From Pseudomonadota bacterium (lineage in GTDB: Bacteria; Pseudomonadota; Gammaproteobacteria; Steroidobacterales; Steroidobacteraceae), in the NCBI GenBank assembly GCA_021808035.1, contig JAKBCG010000058.1, positions 1-10,736 on the forward strand: a stretch of 10,736 bases of DNA, written 5' to 3'. The translations under genes and the position numbers were made by a program. Below are positions 1-4,715 of this stretch, piece after piece; within the stretch, counting starts at the first letter, position 1; each line of letters begins with the position of its first letter. Below the pieces are notes generated by a model. It was not told where the DNA came from. It saw only the letters and a program-made list of their open reading frames with translations, and made no database searches.

Positions 1-10
1 GGACGCGGTC

Positions 11-1321
11 TCAGCGCGGTTCGATCCACATCGAGAGGTCGGAGCGCAGGCGGTAGTTGATCCGCGCCTCGATGCGCGGAGTCTCGTCGGAGACCGGCGT
101 CAGGCGGAACCGCCGGCTCATCACCGCGAGGTGCGTCGCCATCTCGAAGGTCGCGAGCGCCTCGCCGATGCAATGCCGCGGTCCCACGCCGAACGGGATG
201 TACACGAAACGGTGGCGCGCAGCCTCCGCCGCCGGAGCGAAACGGGACGGATCGAAGCGCTCCGGGTCCTGCCAGTGCGCCGGATGCCGGTGCAGGAAAT
301 ACGGACTGATGAAGACGTCGGTCGCAGCCGCCAGCGCGACGCCGTGCAACACGTCCGGCGCGACCGTACGGCGGGCGATCATCCAGCCCGGCGGACACAG
401 CCGCAAGGATTCCTTGATCACCTGTTGTCCGACCGCCCATCCCTCGAGGCCCTCGAGACCGAGCGTCGAGAGCGCCGGCAACCCCAGGGTCGACGCGGCG
501 AGTTCCTCCTGGATCTCGGGATGCCGCCCGAGCAGATACCAGGTCCAGGTGAGCGCCGACGCGGTGGTCTCGTGCCCGGCGACGACCAGCGTGATCAGTT
601 CGTCGATCAGTTGCCGGTCGCTCATGCGCTCGCCGGTCTCCTTGTCCTCCGCCTCGAGCGCCATCTCGAAGAAATCGACGCGCTTCTCCTGCGGATTCGC
701 CCGACGCCGGTCGATCAATTCCTGCAGGATGGTGCCGAGGGAGCGGATCCGGTAGGCGAATCGCAGGTCCCGGTCCGCCTCGGTGTGCACGATCGAGAAC
801 GGGTTCGCGCCGAAGCGCTCGCGGATCAGCGCGAGATCGTCGCCGAAGATCGCGCGCAGATTGATGTCGAGCGTCAGCTCGCTCGCCGCTTCGGTCACGT
901 TCAGCGGCACGCCGTGGCGCGCGACCGCATCCCAGCGCGACGCGTATTCCTCGTTGGTCTGCGCGATCGCGCCGCCAAAACCCGACAGCACGCGCCGGTG
1001 GAATGCCGGCTGCAGCATCCGGCGCTGCCGCTGCCAGTCGTCGCCGCTGCTGGTCATGATGCCCCGGCCGAGCAGGATCGAGATCTGATCGGTGCCGACC
1101 CCCTTGACGTAGTTGCGATGATTGGTGAGCAACACGCGCTTCACCGCCTCCGGGTCGTTCACGACGTAGCTGTAGACCCGGCGGCGGGGGGAATACACGC
1201 GAAAGAAGTCCCCATAGACCGGCAGCCAATCGCGGATCTTGGCAAGGGTTTCCTCCGAAGCGCCGAGATCGAACGACTCCGGCGGCTCCGGCACCGGGAC
1301 GGCGGCGCCTGGCGAGTGCAT
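11..1321 (-). CDS. Cytochrome P450 monooxygenase (bacterial, probably class I)
   Basis: This encodes a 436-residue soluble haem-thiolate monooxygenase, a normal bacterial P450 length with no membrane anchor. Visible hallmarks are a C-helix with WQRQRR (96-101), the I-helix oxygen-activation motif AGHETT (248-253, acid-alcohol pair E251/T252), the K-helix ExxR (E304/R307), a PERF-like DPERFDPSRF (352-361), and the haem loop PFGVGPRHCIG (376-386) with axial ligand Cys384. Family knowledge: such enzymes insert one oxygen atom from O2 into an organic substrate using electrons from a ferredoxin or flavodoxin partner. The divergently transcribed ferredoxin next door is the obvious partner. The start is the ATG at 1321; the frame stays open about 90 codons further upstream, but that extension overlaps the ferredoxin gene and has no P450-like sequence. 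No strong ribosome-binding site precedes the ATG. The J-K segment (about 277-294) has a small Leu/Gly-rich internal repeat. The substrate is unknown; fatty acid, terpene or steroid hydroxylation are all possible. Confidence 0.95.
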   Translation of the reverse strand: MHSPGAAVPVPEPPESFDLGASEETLAKIRDWLPVYGDFFRVYSPRRRVYSYVVNDPEAVKRVLLTNHRNYVKGVGTDQISILLGRGIMTSSGDDWQRQRRMLQPAFHRRVLSGFGGAIAQTNEEYASRWDAVARHGVPLNVTEAASELTLDINLRAIFGDDLALIRERFGANPFSIVHTEADRDLRFAYRIRSLGTILQELIDRRRANPQEKRVDFFEMALEAEDKETGERMSDRQLIDELITLVVAGHETTASALTWTWYLLGRHPEIQEELAASTLGLPALSTLGLEGLEGWAVGQQVIKESLRLCPPGWMIARRTVAPDVLHGVALAAATDVFISPYFLHRHPAHWQDPERFDPSRFAPAAEAARHRFVYIPFGVGPRHCIGEALATFEMATHLAVMSRRFRLTPVSDETPRIEARINYRLRSDLSMWIEPR

Positions 1322-1352
1322 CGTCAGGATTCTGCTCGACCCGGGTGGGGCC

Positions 1353-1368
1353 GGGGATACGTATTTCC
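1353..1368. promoter_or_regulatory. Imperfect palindrome in the P450/ferredoxin divergent spacer
   Basis: The 127-bp spacer between the two divergent start codons contains GGGGATACGTATTTCC. Its core ATACGTAT (1357-1364) is a perfect 8-bp palindrome, and the G/C flanks extend the symmetry with two mismatched positions on each side. It is also the most A/T-rich spot in an otherwise very GC-rich spacer, so it could be an operator or a promoter core serving one or both genes. No convincing paired -35/-10 hexamers are visible. The regulatory role is inference. Confidence 0.35.
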
Positions 1369-1448
1369 CACGATGACCGGACGCTGGCGCCGTGACGCGC
1401 TTTCGCGCGATCCTCGAGCGCACGTTTCCGGAGGATCCGGGGGTTCCG

Positions 1449-1775
1449 ATGATCAAGGTCACGTTCGTCGACGCGACGGGCGCTTCCCAGACGGTCGAGG
1501 CGCGACCCGGCGCGACGCTGATGGAGACCGCGGTCGAGAACGCGGTGCCCAGCATCGTCGGCTTCTGCGGCGGGATGTGCAGCTGCGGCACCTGCCACTG
1601 TTATGTCGACGCCGGGTGGGCGTCGCGGATGGCCGCGCCGAGCGAGGACGAACTCGACACGCTGCGACGAGTCCTCGATCGCGACCCGCGCAGCCGGCTC
1701 GCGTGCCAGATCAAGATCGAGCCCGGACTGGAAGGACTTCGGGTCGAGCTGCCCGCCAGACAGCGCAACCCTTGA
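1449..1775 (+). CDS. [2Fe-2S] ferredoxin, putidaredoxin/adrenodoxin type
   Basis: This encodes a 108-residue electron-transfer protein. The cluster ligands are clear: Cys40, Cys46 and Cys49 in the C-x5-C-x2-C loop (GFCGGMCSCGTCHC) and Cys86 in RLACQI. The arrangement and spacing closely match the putidaredoxin/adrenodoxin class, whose members shuttle single electrons from an FAD-containing ferredoxin reductase to P450s. Two extra cysteines (Cys44 and Cys51) lie in the cluster loop. The ATG at 1449 is chosen because it begins the usual beta-strand MIKVTFVD and gives the usual family length; a GGAGG lies at 1430-1434, somewhat distant. A GTG at 1392 in the same frame would add 19 residues with no family counterpart. 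The C-terminus ends ELPARQRNP and lacks the terminal Trp known from putidaredoxin. The gene is divergent from the P450, so joint regulation from the spacer is likely. No reductase gene is in the window. Confidence 0.95.
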   Translation: MIKVTFVDATGASQTVEARPGATLMETAVENAVPSIVGFCGGMCSCGTCHCYVDAGWASRMAAPSEDELDTLRRVLDRDPRSRLACQIKIEPGLEGLRVELPARQRNP

Positions 1776-1811
1776 GCGCCGCGGCACCGTCTGGGGTCTT
1801 CGCCGGCCGAT
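1776..1811. other. Convergent intergenic gap, no clear terminator
   Basis: Only 36 bp separate the ferredoxin stop (plus strand) from the transporter stop (minus strand). Short GC palindromes (GCCGCGGC and GCCGGC) occur, but there is no long stem followed by a T-run on either strand. Transcripts from the two sides may overlap here. Confidence 0.4.
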
Positions 1812-3089
1812 CTACTCCAGGCCATGCCCGCCGGGTCCTCGTTCCCGATGCCAAAGTGCGAGCGCCGACGCGAGCGCCGCAAGCGCCATCAGAAAAAAGA
1901 ACGCGAGCATCGGTGCGTAACCCGCGGGATTCGCTGCCCCCGCCCCGGCGCGGTCGGCGAGCCACCCGGCGATCAGATTGGAGCCCGCCATCGCCAGAGC
2001 CTGCAGGAGCGTGATCAGACCGAGCGCCGCGCCGAGCCGCGCGGGCTCGACGATCAGCGTGGTCGCCGGCCAGATCACCGCCGGCACGAGCGCGAAACTC
2101 ACGCCCATCATCGCCGTCGAGATCCACAGGTTCCAATCGGTCAGCGCGAGCAGCACGAACGTCGCTGGCAACAGCACGGTCCCCCAGACGAGCATCGACG
2201 CGCGATGCCCGATGCGATCCGCGAGGAGCCCGAAGATCGGAGTCGCGAAGATCGCGGCGAAGAAGACCCAGCTGTTTGCGAGCCCCGCGCGCTGCAGGCT
2301 CAAACCCTTGACTTGTTGGAAGTACTCGATTGCGTACGTGGTGCGGAACGGGAAGAACACCGCCGCATAGAGCACGTGAAGCCCGAGGATGTACCAGAAT
2401 GAGCGGTCGAACCGGAGGAGCGCTTGCCAGTCGAAGGCACCGCTTTCCGGCGCGGTGCGACGCGCGCGAGGCCGGGCGCGACGATCGATCGCCTGATAGG
2501 CGATCGCCGCGGCGAGCCCGACGGCGGTGAGGCCTGCGCCAAGCCACAACGGCGGCTGCCAGCCGCGCGCGTACAGCCGATGCGCCCACACGGTGGAGGT
2601 GTCAACCGCGTAGGAGCCGACGCGCGCGAGACTCAAGTACAACGCGGTCGCGAGCGCGATGCCGCGTCGCGGGAACCACTGCGCCAGACCAGCGACGAGC
2701 GCGATGAAGATCGCGCCTTCGCTGATCCCAAACAGGAATCGGCCGAACACCATCAAGCCGTAGGGCTCGCCGATCGCGGTGAGCCCTGCACCGATCACGC
2801 CGACCGCCGCGGATCCTACCGCGACGCGCGCGGGCCCCAGTCGATCGATCAATACGCCGCTCGCGAGCGCGAGCACCGCGTTCGGCACGCTGATGATGCC
2901 GTTGAGCATTCCGAGTTGGGATTGGTGGAAGCCTCGCTGCCGCACCAGCAGGTCTGCGATCGGACCGATCACGTCGTCTTCGTAGTAGCTGCTCGACACG
3001 GCGAGCGCCGCGAACGCGAGCACCCACCAGCGCAGCGGCGACGGTCCGTCGGTCTCGGCGCCGTCGCCGCCCGATGGTCCGGCGCTCAC
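1812..3089 (-). CDS. MFS transporter, 12 transmembrane helices
   Basis: This encodes a 425-residue inner-membrane carrier of the major facilitator superfamily. About twelve hydrophobic helices are evident, in two six-helix halves joined by a basic cytoplasmic loop (about 202-225, with RARPRARR). The loop 2-3 signature G-x3-D-R-x-G-x2-R is present (GVLIDRLGPAR, 78-88), and its counterpart lies in the second half (GLLADRIGHR, 287-296). The GTG start at 3089 is preferred because GTGA overlaps the TGA stop of the upstream oxidoreductase by four bases, a classic translational-coupling arrangement. A longer frame upstream would run back into that gene with an Arg-rich, non-membrane sequence. The sequence S-Y-Y-E-D-D near helix 1 (about 34-39) reminds me of the MFSD1-like branch, but this is weak. 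The substrate may be the substrate or product of the co-transcribed FAD enzyme. No closer substrate call is possible. Confidence 0.92.
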   Translation of the reverse strand: MSAGPSGGDGAETDGPSPLRWWVLAFAALAVSSSYYEDDVIGPIADLLVRQRGFHQSQLGMLNGIISVPNAVLALASGVLIDRLGPARVAVGSAAVGVIGAGLTAIGEPYGLMVFGRFLFGISEGAIFIALVAGLAQWFPRRGIALATALYLSLARVGSYAVDTSTVWAHRLYARGWQPPLWLGAGLTAVGLAAAIAYQAIDRRARPRARRTAPESGAFDWQALLRFDRSFWYILGLHVLYAAVFFPFRTTYAIEYFQQVKGLSLQRAGLANSWVFFAAIFATPIFGLLADRIGHRASMLVWGTVLLPATFVLLALTDWNLWISTAMMGVSFALVPAVIWPATTLIVEPARLGAALGLITLLQALAMAGSNLIAGWLADRAGAGAANPAGYAPMLAFFFLMALAALASALALWHRERGPGGHGLE

Positions 3090-4450
3090 CGGATCCGCGC
3101 GCCCTGGCGCACGAGCTCCGATTGCACCGTCTCGATCGTGAGCCGGTCGAGGGGCTCGTCGCGGCGGATCGAGATTGCGGCGGCGACGCCGGCGCCCTGG
3201 CCGCCGACCGCACAGCACATCATGTTGCGCGCGGACGCGTGCGAGATCTTGTCGCCGCCGATCGCCCGTCCTGCGACCAGCAGGTTGCGGACCCGACGAG
3301 GCACGAGTGCACGATACGGCACCTGCCAGTAGCGTCCCGTGGTCGGCAGGATCAAGACCCCGTAACCGTCTACGAATTCCGGAAAGATGCCGATCGCATC
3401 CTCGAATCGCCCTTGCTCTCGCACGTCGGCGCCGGTCAGGTTGTAGAGCGCATCGATCTTGCGGGTATCGCGGATCCCGAGGGTCATCCCGAAGTTACGC
3501 AGCTTGGCATGCTCACAGCCCGGCATGAACCCGCGCAGCGCGTTCAGCGCATGGATCGCCTCTCGCCGGCCCCGGATCTCGCCGACGGTGAGGTCAACCG
3601 GGTCGGTCCCGTCGATTTCGGGAACGTGCACCAGGTTCAGGTACGTCAGATCCCCCTGGTCGGTGACGCTCCCCCAGGTGCCGGCGATCGTGTGCAGACT
3701 CGACGGGATCAGGCCGGCCGCGAGCGCCTGCTGGAACGGCTTACGCAGGAACGGCGAGAACAGGGTGTCCTCCTTGCCGGTCGTCTCGTACTCCCACTCG
3801 CCGTTGCCGGACCAGTCGGCATAGGTCTGGGGGTCGGCCTTGACCGCGTCGATGAACCGTCGCTTGTCGACGCCGCTCATCGAGAACATCACCGACACGG
3901 CCATCATCTCCCGCTTCGGGGTCCTGCGAAACGGTGCGCCGGCACGCACCGCCACATCCGCGTCGCCGGTCGCGTCGATCACACGCTTCGCGAGGATCGC
4001 CTCGCGCCCGGCCTTGCTCTCGGTGATCACGCCGAGTATCGCGTCGCCCTCCATGATCGGCGCGACACACCAGCGATGCAGCAGCGGAGTGATCCCGGCC
4101 TCCTCGACGAGCGTATCGGCGACCCACTTGAACATTTCGGCGTCGAGTGCGTGGCTGATCGACTGCGGCTCCGGCAATGCCGCACCCATCGCCTTCGCAC
4201 GTTGCTCGAACTCGATGCCGATGCCCTCGCAGTCGACCGTGCGCTCGTGCCGGTACCACGCGAAGCCCTCGACGCCGACCTGGGTCATGTTCCCGCCGAA
4301 GCACCCATACCGGTCGAGCAACGCAGTGCGCGCGCCGGCCCGTGCGGCGGCGAGGGCCGCCGCGAGTCCGCCGGGACCGCTGCCGACCACGAGCACGTCG
4401 GTCTCGAGAACCACGTCAAGCGAGCGCGCAGCCTCTTCGATCCGTCGCAT
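3086..4450 (-). CDS. FAD-dependent oxidoreductase (FAD_oxidored family, PF12831-like)
   Basis: This encodes a 454-residue flavoprotein. The N-terminal Rossmann fold has the dinucleotide-binding GSGPGG (G23-x-G25-x2-G28) and ends beta-2 with LLDRYG (acidic D46, ribose contact). GCFGGNMTQ (49-57) follows, as is typical of this family. The second FAD motif IDATGDAD (158-165), the family signature GIRDTRKI (325-332) and the C-terminal flavin-contacting GRAIGGD (395-401) and GGQGAGVAAA (416-425) are all present, so the protein looks intact. No signal peptide is seen, so it is probably cytosolic. There is only one dinucleotide-binding fold, so it is not a NAD(P)H:ferredoxin reductase for the P450 system. 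The ATG at 4450 is supported by GAGG about 8 bases upstream; the frame is open 31 codons further, but without family sequence. It is the first gene of an operon with the MFS transporter (GTGA overlap) and is divergent from the TonB receptor. The substrate is unknown. Confidence 0.9.
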   Translation of the reverse strand: MRRIEEAARSLDVVLETDVLVVGSGPGGLAAALAAARAGARTALLDRYGCFGGNMTQVGVEGFAWYRHERTVDCEGIGIEFEQRAKAMGAALPEPQSISHALDAEMFKWVADTLVEEAGITPLLHRWCVAPIMEGDAILGVITESKAGREAILAKRVIDATGDADVAVRAGAPFRRTPKREMMAVSVMFSMSGVDKRRFIDAVKADPQTYADWSGNGEWEYETTGKEDTLFSPFLRKPFQQALAAGLIPSSLHTIAGTWGSVTDQGDLTYLNLVHVPEIDGTDPVDLTVGEIRGRREAIHALNALRGFMPGCEHAKLRNFGMTLGIRDTRKIDALYNLTGADVREQGRFEDAIGIFPEFVDGYGVLILPTTGRYWQVPYRALVPRRVRNLLVAGRAIGGDKISHASARNMMCCAVGGQGAGVAAAISIRRDEPLDRLTIETVQSELVRQGARIR

Positions 4451-4542
4451 GTCCGATCCTCGCGTGCCGAACGCATCGGCGCGAGACGTTATCACCACCG
4501 CGAACCACCCGCACGGCTTTCTCGGCGTCGCACACCGTGTCA

Positions 4543-4553
4543 CGGATCCGTCA
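4543..4553. repeat. Direct repeat copy 1 (CGGATCCGTCA), candidate operator
   Basis: This 11-bp word recurs exactly at 4681-4691. With one mismatch the match extends two bases to the left (C-A/T-CGGATCCGTCA). This copy lies within a perfect 10-bp palindrome (ACGGATCCGT, 4542-4551). It sits about 93 bp upstream of the oxidoreductase start and could bind a regulator of the divergent genes. That function is inferred from position only. Confidence 0.4.
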
Positions 4554-4680
4554 TCCGCGTGTCGTCAAAACACCATCGTGCATTCAACACAATTGGGCGA
4601 TAGCGGTTCGACCGACCCCGCGCGCAACCCGCGCGACGCGGTACGCGCCGCCGCGCACCGGAGACCCCGGGCGCCAGACT

Positions 4681-4691
4681 CGGATCCGTCA
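4681..4691. repeat. Direct repeat copy 2 (CGGATCCGTCA), candidate operator
   Basis: This is the second exact copy of the 11-bp word at 4543-4553. It lies 25 bp upstream of the receptor start codon, just before its ribosome-binding site. A protein bound here would sit in the receptor leader. It carries only the inner 8-bp palindrome (CGGATCCG), because the base before it is T instead of A. Confidence 0.4.
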
Positions 4692-4703
4692 ACACATGCA
4701 TCC

Positions 4704-4710
4704 AGGGAGA
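4704..4710 (+). promoter_or_regulatory. Shine-Dalgarno site that selects a TTG start for the TonB receptor
   Basis: AGGGAGA contains GGAG (4706-4709), 6 bases before a TTG codon at 4716. The first in-frame ATG at 4728 is 18 bases away, too far for normal initiation. This makes TTG the preferred start. Confidence 0.6.
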
Positions 4711-4715
4711 CTCCA

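Larger units (their letters stand above)
4451..4715. promoter_or_regulatory. Divergent promoter region between the oxidoreductase operon and the TonB receptor
   Basis: This 265-bp spacer separates two divergent genes and must contain both promoters. An A/T-richer island at about 4564-4595 stands out and is the best candidate for the promoter cores, although I cannot assign convincing -35/-10 pairs. An 11-bp direct repeat (CGGATCCGTCA) occurs at 4543-4553 and 4681-4691. A G/C-rich stretch from 4615 to 4680 includes a possible small hairpin (CGCGCG at 4619-4624 against 4630-4635) that would lie in the receptor mRNA leader. No small gene or known riboswitch was recognised. Confidence 0.5.

Noticed and set aside
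131..2014. Long plus-strand open frame (over 600 codons) antisense to the P450 and overlapping the ferredoxin
   Set aside because: Its product is Arg-rich without recognisable domains, and it lies over clear P450 and ferredoxin genes in other frames. Such frames are expected in GC-rich DNA.
3086..4450. The flavoprotein as the missing ferredoxin reductase of the P450 system
   Set aside because: Only one dinucleotide-binding fold is visible and the motifs (GCFGGNMTQ, GIRDTRKI) belong to the FAD_oxidored family, not to putidaredoxin-reductase-type enzymes.
3074..4603. Plus-strand open frame of about 509 codons opposite the FAD oxidoreductase
   Set aside because: The minus-strand frame has all FAD motifs; the plus-strand one has none and runs through the divergent promoter region.
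4619..4635. CGCGCG hairpin in the receptor leader as a riboswitch or attenuator
   Set aside because: The stem is only 6 bp in a very GC-rich stretch where such pairing is common, with no T-run and no conserved aptamer features that I recognise.
3840..4715. Extension of the TonB receptor frame about 290 codons upstream
   Set aside because: The extension is antisense to the oxidoreductase, has no receptor or signalling-domain similarity, and would bury the clear signal peptide and ribosome-binding site near 4704-4730.
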